This document shows, one piece after another, positions 36,750-43,712 of a stretch of 64,000 nt of DNA; the stretch's first letter is position 1, and every line of letters begins with the position of its first letter. The translations under genes were made by a program, and so were the position numbers. The notes beneath the pieces are model-generated. The model made no database searches and was not told the origin of the DNA. It saw only the letters and a program-made list of their open reading frames with translations. This DNA is from Arthrobacter sp. zg-Y844 (GTDB lineage: Bacteria; Actinomycetota; Actinomycetes; Actinomycetales; Micrococcaceae), in the NCBI RefSeq assembly GCF_024385465.1, contig NZ_JANFLS010000001.1, positions 1,178,001 through 1,242,000 on the forward strand, read 5' to 3'.

Positions 36750-37547
36750 TTATCCTTCCCGCCAAGCTGACGAAGTGATGTGGGAGCCGCCCTGCGGTCC
36801 CATCTGGAGCATGCCGCCGTCGACGGCCCAGGAGGCCCCCGTGACGTAGGACGACGCCGGTGAAGCCAGGAAGGCCACGACGTCGGCAATCTCGGTGGCA
36901 TAGCCGGGCCGGCCCAGCGGAATGCCGGGGCGGTCCTCGGCCTGCGGGTCGGAGTCCGTCTGCCCCGTCATGGGTGTGGCGATTTCCCCGGGCGCCACCG
37001 AATTGGCCGTGATCCCGTAGCTGCCCAGCTCCAGGGCGATGGTCTTGATCAGCCCGCCGAGCCCGTGCTTGGAGGCGGTGTACGCCGCGGCGCCCACTCG
37101 CGGCTGGAGTTCGTGGACGCTGGTGACGGCGATCAGCCGGCCGCCGTTGCCGGCCGCGACCATGCGCTGAGCTGCCCGCTGCAGGCAGACAAAAGCCCCG
37201 CTGAGGTTGGTGTCCAGGGTGGTGCGCCAGGCGTCATGGCCCAGCTCCAGGAACTTCTGCCCGTCCCCGGTCCCCGAGTTGTTGACGAACACGTCCAGGC
37301 CGCCCAGCTTCTCCGCCAGGGAATCCACCACGTCCGCGCACCCTGGGAGATCGGTGGTGTCCAGATGGGCCACGACGGCGGTGCGGCCGTGCGAACGGAC
37401 CTCCTCAGCAGTGTCCATGGCACCCTGTTCATCCGAATGCCAGGTGATGCCCACATCCATTCCCGCCTTGGCCAGTGCTACGGCGGCGGCGCGTCCTATG
37501 CCGGAATCAGACCCCGTGACTATTGCCGTTTTAGGCGCAAACCCCAT
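36750..37547 (-). CDS. SDR family oxidoreductase, glucose dehydrogenase-like
   Basis: This is a classical short-chain dehydrogenase of 265 residues with cofactor motif TGSDSGIG (11-18), NNSG, catalytic Ser in TSVHE and the YTASK pair, and a C-terminal GASWAVDGGM strand. The sequence resembles glucose/ribitol-type SDRs. ATG at 37547 is preferred because GAGGGGG lies 6 bases upstream; an ATG at 37562 is possible. It is the first gene of a two-gene operon with the Rieske flavoprotein. Confidence 0.9.
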   Translation of the reverse strand: MGFAPKTAIVTGSDSGIGRAAAVALAKAGMDVGITWHSDEQGAMDTAEEVRSHGRTAVVAHLDTTDLPGCADVVDSLAEKLGGLDVFVNNSGTGDGQKFLELGHDAWRTTLDTNLSGAFVCLQRAAQRMVAAGNGGRLIAVTSVHELQPRVGAAAYTASKHGLGGLIKTIALELGSYGITANSVAPGEIATPMTGQTDSDPQAEDRPGIPLGRPGYATEIADVVAFLASPASSYVTGASWAVDGGMLQMGPQGGSHITSSAWREG

Positions 37548-37677
37548 CTGGTACCCCCTCATGGTCCTGGAAAGTCAGCATGCTTCCCACCTTGCCCCAA
37601 TTGTGCAACAGTTTAAAGCCCTGATCACCGAATCCTCCCGGTCCGGTTCTCCGGTGCTGCGGAGCAGAGGAGTCATC

Positions 37678-38181
37678 ATGGCATACCCCAGCTACGGTTC
37701 CAGCGGCGGTCTCTCGGCGCGCAGGACCAATGCGCAGAAAGCCGCAATTGCATTCGGGATTGTTTTCCTGCTTATCGGAGTCCTGGGGTTCATTCCCGGG
37801 GCCACCATCAATTACAGCCAGCTTTACTTCTCGGGTTACGCATCCGAAGCCGCACTTCTGGGCATATTCCAGGTCTCGGTGCTCCACAACGTGGTCCACA
37901 TGCTGCTGGGCTTCGCCGGGCTGGCCCTGGCGCGAAAGCACTCCTCGGCCAAGCTCTATTTGCTGGGAGGAGGCATCCTCTACGCCCTGCTCTTCATTTA
38001 CGGGCTGCTCATCCCGCTGGAGTCGGACGCCAACTTCGTTCCCTTCAACACGGCGGACAATTGGCTGCACGCAGTGCTGGCAGTGGTGATGATCCTGCTG
38101 GGTATCTTCCTGGGACGTGAGAGCGAACCGAGCTCGTACCGCAGCAACCCGAACCCCGGTGAAGGATCAGTTCCCAACTAG
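37678..38181 (+). CDS. DUF4383 membrane protein
   Basis: This is a 167-residue protein with four hydrophobic helices after a short Ser/Gly/Arg N-terminus: FGIVFLLIGVLGFIPGA, the conserved GIFQVSVLHNVVHMLLGFAGL, LGGGILYALLFIYGLLIP, and NWLHAVLAVVMILLGIFLG. The HNxVHxLxG motif is the family hallmark. AGAGGAG lies 6 bases before the ATG. The function is unknown; the family is common in actinobacteria and often near stress genes. The C-terminus is a short polar tail. Confidence 0.88.
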   Translation: MAYPSYGSSGGLSARRTNAQKAAIAFGIVFLLIGVLGFIPGATINYSQLYFSGYASEAALLGIFQVSVLHNVVHMLLGFAGLALARKHSSAKLYLLGGGILYALLFIYGLLIPLESDANFVPFNTADNWLHAVLAVVMILLGIFLGRESEPSSYRSNPNPGEGSVPN

Positions 38182-38238
38182 CCGGGCTGCCGCGTCCGAT
38201 GCTGGAATCCGCCGCCCGCCCCGGTTAGCGTTGGAGCC

Positions 38239-38478
38239 ATGGACGAACAGGAAATCCAGCACCGGATCCAGGAACTCGTAGCGCAGGAGCAGTCCCTGCG
38301 GGAGACGGATCCGGGTGCGGAACCCGAGAAACACGCCGCGGAACTCAGGCGGGTGGAGGAACAGCTGGACCAGTACTGGGACCTTCTCCGCCAGCGGCGG
38401 GCCAAGGCCGACGCCGGGCAGAACCCGGATGAGGCGCAGGAACGGCCCGTGGGTGAAGTCGAGGGATACCGCCAGTAG
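38239..38478 (+). CDS. DUF2630 family small protein
   Basis: The 79-residue helical, highly charged protein begins MDEQEIQHRIQELVAQEQSL and continues with EKHAAELRRVEEQLDQYWDLLRQRRAK, a pattern of a two-helix coiled coil. The C-terminus (NPDEAQERPVGEVEGYRQ) has the conserved VxxYxQ-like end of DUF2630. GGAG precedes the ATG. The function is unknown. It follows the DUF4383 gene by 57 bases on the same strand. Confidence 0.88.
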   Translation: MDEQEIQHRIQELVAQEQSLRETDPGAEPEKHAAELRRVEEQLDQYWDLLRQRRAKADAGQNPDEAQERPVGEVEGYRQ

Positions 38479-38509
38479 GGACCATCCCGTACGGCCGGCC
38501 CCGAGCGGA

Positions 38510-38827
38510 CTAGTGCTGCTGCCGGCTGCTGACGGACATTTTCGGCGTGCCGGCTTCAGCTTCCCGGTCTGCCGGGCCGGCGACCTGGTGCAGCAGGGTG
38601 GCGGCACCGATGCTGCGCCGGAAGCCGCTGTCACCTCGGAAGGTCTCCCCAAGGGCCCAGACCATCAGGCAGCCTTTGCTGAGGGTCTTAAGCAGCCCGG
38701 CGTTCCTGGGCGTCAGTGCCATCATGGACGCCACGCCAAACAGGCCCCAGCCGATGAGCGGCCCGTTGGGCACCTTGAAAACAGTCTGCCGGCCGAACCG
38801 GTCCGTGAAGAAATTGCGAGATGCCAT
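38510..38827 (-). CDS. Small membrane-associated protein downstream of ku
   Basis: I do not recognise a family for this 105-residue protein. It starts MASRNFFTDRFGRQTVFKVP and has a hydrophobic region at about residues 22-60 (PNGPLIGWGLFGVASMMALTP, LSKGCLMVWALGE). A polar C-terminus ends MSVSSRQQH. The ATG lies 5 bases after the ku stop, with no clear Shine-Dalgarno of its own, so translation is probably coupled to ku. This suggests a link to DNA end joining or to the same stress response, but that is inference. Confidence 0.65.
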   Translation of the reverse strand: MASRNFFTDRFGRQTVFKVPNGPLIGWGLFGVASMMALTPRNAGLLKTLSKGCLMVWALGETFRGDSGFRRSIGAATLLHQVAGPADREAEAGTPKMSVSSRQQH

Positions 38828-38832
38828 AGCGG

Positions 38833-39735
38833 TCAGGCGCCTTTCCGGGTTTTGGCTGTGCTTTTGGTGCCTTTGGAGTTCGCGGTTTTGGCGGGAGCCT
38901 TCTTGGTGCCGTCCTCTTTGGTGCTTTTACTGTCGGTGCCGCTCTTTTTATCGCGGTTCTTCTCTACGCTCCGCCGCAGCGCCTCCATGAGGTCCAGGAC
39001 CTTGCCGCCCTCGTCCTCCTCGGATTCTCCGCCGAAGGTCTCCTCCGTGTCGAGCGATTCTCCCTGTTCGAGCTTGGCATCGATCAGGGTTTTGAGCTGC
39101 TCTTGGTAATCGTCGGTGAATTCGGAAGGATCGAAGTCCCCGCTGAAGGAATCCACGAGGGCCGAGGACATCTCCAGCTCCTTGGCGGAAATCCGCACCT
39201 TTTCGTCGAGGGAGGGGAAGGTGGCCTCCCGGACCTCGTCCTCCCACAGCAGGGTCTGGAGGGTCAGCACGTCACCGCGTACGCGCAGGGCACCCAGCCG
39301 GCTCTTCTGCCGGAGCGAGAACTGGACGATAGCCGTGCGGTCGGTGTCCTCAAGGGTGCGGCGCAGCAGCACGTAGGACTTCGTCGATTTGGAGTCCGGC
39401 TCCAGATAGTACGTCCGGTCAAACAGGATGGGATCCACCTGCTCGCTGGGCACGAATTCCACGACGTCGATTTCCCGGCTTTTCTCCACGGGAAGGGAGG
39501 CCAGATCCTCGTCGGTAAGGACCACCGTCTGCTCGCCGTCGTCGTACGCCTTTGCGATGTCCTTGTATTCCACCACCTCGCCGCAGATCTCGCAGCGGCG
39601 CTGGTAGCGGATGCGCCCGCCGTCTTTGCCATGCACCTGGTGAAGGCTGACGTCGTGGTCCTCGGTGGCGGCATAAACCTTGACCGGCACGTTGACCAGC
39701 CCAAACGCAATGGCGCCTTTCCAGATCGCTCTCAT
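38833..39735 (-). CDS. ku: Non-homologous end joining protein Ku
   Basis: Ku binds double-strand DNA ends as a homodimer and recruits LigD, encoded 7 kb away. The 300-residue product starts MRAIWKGAIAFGLVNVPVK and has the beta-barrel/bridge core (HGKDGGRIRYQRRCEICG, EYKDIAKAYD, VVEFVPSEQVDPILFDRTYYL, TAIVQFSLRQKSRLGALR). The ~45-residue C-terminal tail is Lys/Thr/Ser/Ala-rich; such tails in bacterial Ku bind DNA. It lies 15 bases after an alpha/beta hydrolase gene and 5 bases before a small membrane protein gene, so it sits inside a three-gene run. Confidence 0.97.
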   Translation of the reverse strand: MRAIWKGAIAFGLVNVPVKVYAATEDHDVSLHQVHGKDGGRIRYQRRCEICGEVVEYKDIAKAYDDGEQTVVLTDEDLASLPVEKSREIDVVEFVPSEQVDPILFDRTYYLEPDSKSTKSYVLLRRTLEDTDRTAIVQFSLRQKSRLGALRVRGDVLTLQTLLWEDEVREATFPSLDEKVRISAKELEMSSALVDSFSGDFDPSEFTDDYQEQLKTLIDAKLEQGESLDTEETFGGESEEDEGGKVLDLMEALRRSVEKNRDKKSGTDSKSTKEDGTKKAPAKTANSKGTKSTAKTRKGA

Positions 39736-39750
39736 GTAGTCCAGTGAACA

Positions 39751-40686
39751 CTAGATTCCGGTTCCGTTGCCAGAGCCGGGTTTGTCTGCGCGTGCCTCCC
39801 GCAGATGCTCCCACAGCTGCCGGTACACACGCGGATCGGAAAAATAGGCGGTATGGGATTCGGGAAAGGGTTTGCCGGAGTCCACTTCGCTGTCGGTCAC
39901 GTTCACCTCCCGGCCGGCAAACACGCGTTCGGCGCAGAAGGAGATCAGGTCGCGCTCGTCCCAGAAATTCAACCAGGGGACTGCGGGCCCTGAACCGCCG
40001 CGGACTGGACCGAGATAGGCGAGGGCATCGAGGAGGTAGAACCACGGCGCCTGCGAGCCCACGGTCACCAGCAAATCCACGCGGATGCCGTCCGCTTCGG
40101 GGGAACTGAGCAGGTCGACAGCTGCCACGGAGCCGAGGCTGTGGCCGAACAATACGACAGGTGCGTCCTGGTCCGTGCTGCGCAGGGTGTCCGCAATGCG
40201 GGCACAGGCAGCCGGACCGTGGCGCAGATAGAAGGCAACCTTGCCGAAGAAGCTGCCCGCGGCGTCGGTGAGGCGGATCCGGTGCCGGATCCCCGCCTCC
40301 GTGAGCACACCCAGGACCAGATCCTGCAGCGTCTCGCCCAGGAATGCCGCGTCAGGGCGCGCCGGCGGGGCACCGGTGCTGGAGGCCTGTTTCAGCGGAT
40401 CAGCCGCTCCCAGGTCCATGCCGAAAAGGGCCAGGGCCAAGGACGTATCGGTCACTCCGGGCGGATCGTCGGCGACATACCGCGGGGGCAATGCCGGGAC
40501 AAAGCTGACATTGTCGGGTGCGGCGGCGGCCCAGTCGACCGCCAGCACCCGGTAATCGGACAATCCCGGCACCGCTGCCATCTGCTCCCGGATCCGGTCC
40601 GCGAGCTGCGGATTGGGCTGGCCGGTGCCCGGCAGGAAAACCAGCGTTCCGGGTTTCTCCGGTGGTCCGAGGGGTGCGGGATCCAT
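39751..40686 (-). CDS. Alpha/beta hydrolase-like protein upstream of ku
   Basis: This is a 311-residue protein with an alpha/beta hydrolase nucleophile elbow GHSLG (181-185, Ser183), preceded by APVVLF. An early strand TLVFLPGTGQPN could form the oxyanion hole, and a late DERDLISFCAE and SHTAYF offer Asp and His. No signal peptide is present. GAAGGAGGC precedes the ATG at 40686; an open frame extends to 40824. The substrate is unknown; it may be a cytoplasmic lipase or esterase. The 15-base gap to ku suggests co-transcription. Confidence 0.78.
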   Translation of the reverse strand: MDPAPLGPPEKPGTLVFLPGTGQPNPQLADRIREQMAAVPGLSDYRVLAVDWAAAAPDNVSFVPALPPRYVADDPPGVTDTSLALALFGMDLGAADPLKQASSTGAPPARPDAAFLGETLQDLVLGVLTEAGIRHRIRLTDAAGSFFGKVAFYLRHGPAACARIADTLRSTDQDAPVVLFGHSLGSVAAVDLLSSPEADGIRVDLLVTVGSQAPWFYLLDALAYLGPVRGGSGPAVPWLNFWDERDLISFCAERVFAGREVNVTDSEVDSGKPFPESHTAYFSDPRVYRQLWEHLREARADKPGSGNGTGI

Positions 40687-40848
40687 GGCTGCCTCCTTCG
40701 TTGCGGCGGCACCTTCACCGACCGCGCAAGGCAGCGGTTTCGGCCCGATAGGGACACTTTCACATGCCGCAGTCCCGGCCGCCAGCGAAGGGGAGGGAAG
40801 GACGGAATCCGGGTGGCTTGGCACGGCCCGGGAGGCTGTGCAGGAGCG

Positions 40849-41499
40849 TCAGCGGGGAACGGCAGCCACGGGACTGAAAACGCGGGTCTGCATAATCACG
40901 TCGCCGGGCCCCTGCAGATCAACCACCAGGCCTTCGCCGCTCTTCAGCGAGTTGAAGATGCCGGCCGCCTTGCGCGTCCTCATCTGGATACTCGACTCCC
41001 AGCCCACGAGGTGCCCCGTGTCCAGGGTGAAGCCTTCCCCTGCTTTCAGGGATACAACGTCCAATGCGCCGTAGGAGGAAACCAGGAGGTTGCCCTGGCC
41101 GCTGACCTTCAGCACCACCAGGCCCGAACCGGCAAACATGCCGTTCAGGGAGGCGTCCGGGCCGACGTCGAGGTTCCCGTCGTTCGCCAGCCACGCTCCC
41201 TTCGTCAAGCGGAAGCCCGTTGCATTATCCACCCCGACGGAAACTACGTCTCCGACGGACTCGGAAATGACATCGACCCAGCCGCCCTCGGCGGGGGCGG
41301 TGAAAACGGTGGTGTGGAAGCTTTCCCCGCCGATCATTTTCCCCAGGCCTTTCATAAAGCCGCCGTCAGCCTTTGCCACGAGCGTTACGCCGAAGGAATG
41401 CGCCATCATTGCTCCCGGCTGCACTTTTATTGCCTCGTGGGGTTCAAGGAAGCAGCGGGCTACTGCGTATGCCGGGCTGTGGCGGATTTCTACTTTCAC
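40849..41499 (-). CDS. AIM24 family protein
   Basis: The 216-residue protein has the AIM24/TraT-like double beta-roll: KVEIRHSPAYAVARCFLEP, a GAMMAHSFGVTLVAK segment, FTAPAEGGWVDVI, the GSGLVVLKVSGQGNLLVSSYGAL core and a final VDLQGPGDVIMQTR. The GTG start has AGAGGT upstream. Bacterial AIM24 proteins have no settled function (the yeast namesake is a mitochondrial inner-membrane protein). It is divergent from soxR, 166 bases apart. Confidence 0.9.
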   Translation of the reverse strand: MKVEIRHSPAYAVARCFLEPHEAIKVQPGAMMAHSFGVTLVAKADGGFMKGLGKMIGGESFHTTVFTAPAEGGWVDVISESVGDVVSVGVDNATGFRLTKGAWLANDGNLDVGPDASLNGMFAGSGLVVLKVSGQGNLLVSSYGALDVVSLKAGEGFTLDTGHLVGWESSIQMRTRKAAGIFNSLKSGEGLVVDLQGPGDVIMQTRVFSPVAAVPR

Positions 41500-41665
41500 A
41501 ATTACCTCTTTATAAAAAATATGGGATTCAGTGGCCTGCGCTGCGAATATAACTGCCTTGATCCTAAGTGCGGGGTTCCATGGACCGGCGCGCCCGCACA
41601 TTTGCCTCCGGCAAGTCGGCGGCGGCAGCGGGCGGATAATGGGTGCTGTGAGGGAAGGCGAGGCC

Positions 41666-42124
41666 GTGGAAGCGAATACATCCGGATCCGGGCCCGCGCG
41701 GGTGGAACTGTCCGTGGGGCAGGTGGCCGAGCGCAGCGGCGTCAGCGTATCGGCGCTGCACTTTTACGAGCGCCAGGGCCTGCTCTCCAGCCGGCGGACA
41801 CAGGGTAACCAGCGGCGCTATGACCGGTCGGTGCTGCGGCGGGTGGCCGTGATCCGCGCGGCGCAGCAGGCAGGCATTCCGTTGGCCGTGATCAACCGGG
41901 CTTTCGCCGAACTGCCTCCGGACGGGGTCCCGGACCAGGCCGACTGGCAGCGGCTTTCTGCCGCCTGGCAGCAGGAACTCAATACCCGCATCCGCCACCT
42001 CCAGGCACTTCGTGACCGGCTCGGCGGCTGCATCGGCTGCGGCTGCCTCTCCCTGGCCCAGTGCCGGTTCGTGAATCCCGACGATTCGGGCACCGGCACC
42101 GGCGCCCGGGCATTCGACGTCTGA
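41666..42124 (+). CDS. soxR: Redox-sensing MerR-family activator SoxR
   Basis: SoxR is a dimeric [2Fe-2S] regulator that activates target promoters when its cluster is oxidised by redox-cycling compounds or superoxide. The 152-residue product has the MerR HTH (SVGQVAERSGVSVSALHFYE), a dimer helix, and the cluster motif CIGCGCLSLAQC. Its Cys122, Cys125, Cys127 and Cys133 have exactly the E. coli spacing. The GTG at 41666 is chosen because GGGAAGG lies ~7 bases upstream and it gives the normal length; ATG 41639 and GTG 41648 are alternatives. A sox-box promoter follows directly downstream. Confidence 0.95.
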   Translation: MEANTSGSGPARVELSVGQVAERSGVSVSALHFYERQGLLSSRRTQGNQRRYDRSVLRRVAVIRAAQQAGIPLAVINRAFAELPPDGVPDQADWQRLSAAWQQELNTRIRHLQALRDRLGGCIGCGCLSLAQCRFVNPDDSGTGTGARAFDV

Positions 42125-42135
42125 GTCCCTCCGAT

Positions 42136-42166
42136 TTGACCTCAACTATGGTTGAGGTTTTAGCGT
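42136..42166 (+). promoter_or_regulatory. SoxR-type promoter: sox box in a 19-bp spacer
   Basis: TTGACC (-35, 42136-42141) and TAGCGT (-10, 42161-42166) are 19 bases apart, the overlong spacer typical of MerR-family targets. Between them lies a perfect dyad, ACCTCAAC (42139-42146) - TATG - GTTGAGGT (42151-42158), matching the known sox-box pattern CCTCAA-N-TTGAGG. It lies between soxR and the flavin reductase gene, 43 bases before the latter's start. Confidence 0.88.
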
Positions 42167-42208
42167 TGAGGGATGCCCTCGATGGGTTGGTCTGCGGAAG
42201 GACTTGAG

Positions 42209-42760
42209 ATGACGCGGAATACGGCTCTGTGCGAGCGGAATGTAACGGATGCATTCAAGGACGCCTTTCGGGCTCATCCGGCGGGCGTGGCGATCATTAC
42301 GGCCGACGGCGGCAGCGGCCCCGTGGGCCTGACCGCCTCCTCGGTTTCCTCGGTTTCGGCGGAGCCGCCGATCCTGTCCTTCTCCCTGGCCTCAACCCAC
42401 GGGACAGCCGGTCTAATAGCCGCGTCGGAGACCGTCGTCGTCCACCTGCTTGGCTCCGAAAATGCCGGACTCGCCGCACTTTTCGCCCGGCAGGGCGCGG
42501 ACCGGTTCGGCTCGACGCGCACCCGCACGCTGCCCGGCGGCGAACCCCTCCTGGAAGAAGCCCCCGTGGCACTTCGCTGCCGGATCGACGGCAGGATCCC
42601 GGTGGGCAGCTCCATCCTGATTGCGGCCACCGTCCTGGAAATCCTCCCCGGCAGCACGGAGCAGGAACCGCTGGTCTACCACAACCGGACTTATCACCGC
42701 CTGGGCGGGCACTCCGTGCTTGGCCAGGCCGGCTCGGTTGCTCCCGGAAGCGGCCAGTAG
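42209..42760 (+). CDS. Flavin reductase family protein (FMN-binding split barrel)
   Basis: The 183-residue protein has the flavin reductase-like fold: FRAHPAGVAIITAD, VGLTASSVSSVSAEPPILSFSL, then VVHLLGSENAGLAALFA and a final LVYHNRTYHRLG strand. Such proteins reduce free FMN/FAD with NAD(P)H for monooxygenases, or act directly on quinones and similar compounds. The ATG at 42209 has GGAAGGA 6 bases upstream; in-frame ATGs at 42173 and 42185 are alternatives. Its promoter is a SoxR site, so it is probably induced by redox-cycling compounds. Confidence 0.9.
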   Translation: MTRNTALCERNVTDAFKDAFRAHPAGVAIITADGGSGPVGLTASSVSSVSAEPPILSFSLASTHGTAGLIAASETVVVHLLGSENAGLAALFARQGADRFGSTRTRTLPGGEPLLEEAPVALRCRIDGRIPVGSSILIAATVLEILPGSTEQEPLVYHNRTYHRLGGHSVLGQAGSVAPGSGQ

Positions 42761-42825
42761 CGGATAATCGGGTTCAGACCCGTACGGCGACCGTCGTCGG
42801 GAACGACCCACCGGAAGGCACGGCG

Positions 42826-43044
42826 ATGGCAAAGAAAAAACTCAAGGACCTGAGCAGCGGACAGAAAAAGGGCCTCGGAGCCCTGACCGGACTCCAGTTC
42901 CTGCTCGCCGGAGCTGCGCTTCGGGATTTGAAGAAGCGACCGAAGGAGCAGATCCGCGGCAGCCGCGGATGGTGGATGGCCGCGTGCGGCATCAACTTCG
43001 CCGGCCCCATCGCCTACTTCCTCTTCGGCCGGCGCTCCGCCTAG
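42826..43044 (+). CDS. Small PLDc_N-type membrane protein
   Basis: The 72-residue protein begins MAKKKLKDLSSGQKKGLGAL, has a hydrophobic helix (LTGLQFLLAGAALRDL), the RPKEQIRGSRGWWMA segment and a second helix ending NFAGPIAYFLFGRRSA. The pattern of two helices with a GPIxYF(L/I)xGRR end matches the phospholipase-D-nuclease N-terminal-like (PLDc_N) small proteins of actinobacteria. GGAAGG precedes the ATG. The pentapeptide gene starts 2 bases after its stop. The function is unknown. Confidence 0.82.
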   Translation: MAKKKLKDLSSGQKKGLGALTGLQFLLAGAALRDLKKRPKEQIRGSRGWWMAACGINFAGPIAYFLFGRRSA

Positions 43045-43046
43045 GC

Positions 43047-43712
43047 ATGGTGCGTTCCCGCAGCACTGGAACCAAACCGCCGGTCCTCGAGCCGGTTCGC
43101 CTGCAGGACCTGAGTGACGGTGCCGATGTTCCGGTAGGCAGCACCCAGGAAGCGGTGGCCTATGCCGGAGAATCCTTCGCCGGTTTGGAACTGCGCGGGG
43201 CAGTGTTCTCCGAATGCAGCCTCACCGGAGTGTCCCTGGACAACGCCGACCTCACCGCTGCACGGTTTCTGGAATCGACCCTGGAAAACCTGTATGCCCC
43301 GGTGTTCCGGGCGGCCAGGACCACCTTCCGGGACGTGGAGATCTCCAACCCGCGCCTGGGTTCCGCTGAGCTTTACGGCGGAAGCTGGAATTCCGTCCGG
43401 GTGGAGGGCGGCAAGATCGATTTCCTCAACCTGCGCGGCTGCACGCTGACCAACGTGCTGTTCTCCAACTGCATCATCGGGGAACTGGACCTGGACGGCG
43501 CGCGGCTGAACCGGGTGGCGTTCCGCGACTGCCGGATCGACTCCCTGCTGCTGGGAAGCGGCGGTACGGCCGTGGATGCAGACCTGCGCGGATCCGCGTT
43601 CCGGAGCATCACCGGATTAGCCGGACTGAAGGGGTTCACCGTGGACGAAGAACAGCTCCTGCTGCTGGCTCCGCTGCTCGCGGCCCAGCTGGGCCTGCGC
43701 GTGGAAGCCTAG
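43047..43712 (+). CDS. Pentapeptide repeat protein
   Basis: This 221-residue protein has pentapeptide-repeat (A(D/N)LxX) turns forming a right-handed beta-helix at about residues 40-170: LELRGAVFSECSLTGVSLDN, ADLTAARF, LNLRGCTLTNVLFSNCIIGE, LDLDGARLNRVAF, DADLRGSAF. A short C-terminal helix (VDEEQLLLLAPLLAAQLGL) may form the dimer contact. The fold resembles the MfpA/Qnr type, some of which protect gyrase from quinolones, but this is not shown here. It is translated directly after the PLDc_N gene. Its stop shares CTAG with the stop of the convergent L,D-transpeptidase gene. Confidence 0.88.
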   Translation: MVRSRSTGTKPPVLEPVRLQDLSDGADVPVGSTQEAVAYAGESFAGLELRGAVFSECSLTGVSLDNADLTAARFLESTLENLYAPVFRAARTTFRDVEISNPRLGSAELYGGSWNSVRVEGGKIDFLNLRGCTLTNVLFSNCIIGELDLDGARLNRVAFRDCRIDSLLLGSGGTAVDADLRGSAFRSITGLAGLKGFTVDEEQLLLLAPLLAAQLGLRVEA

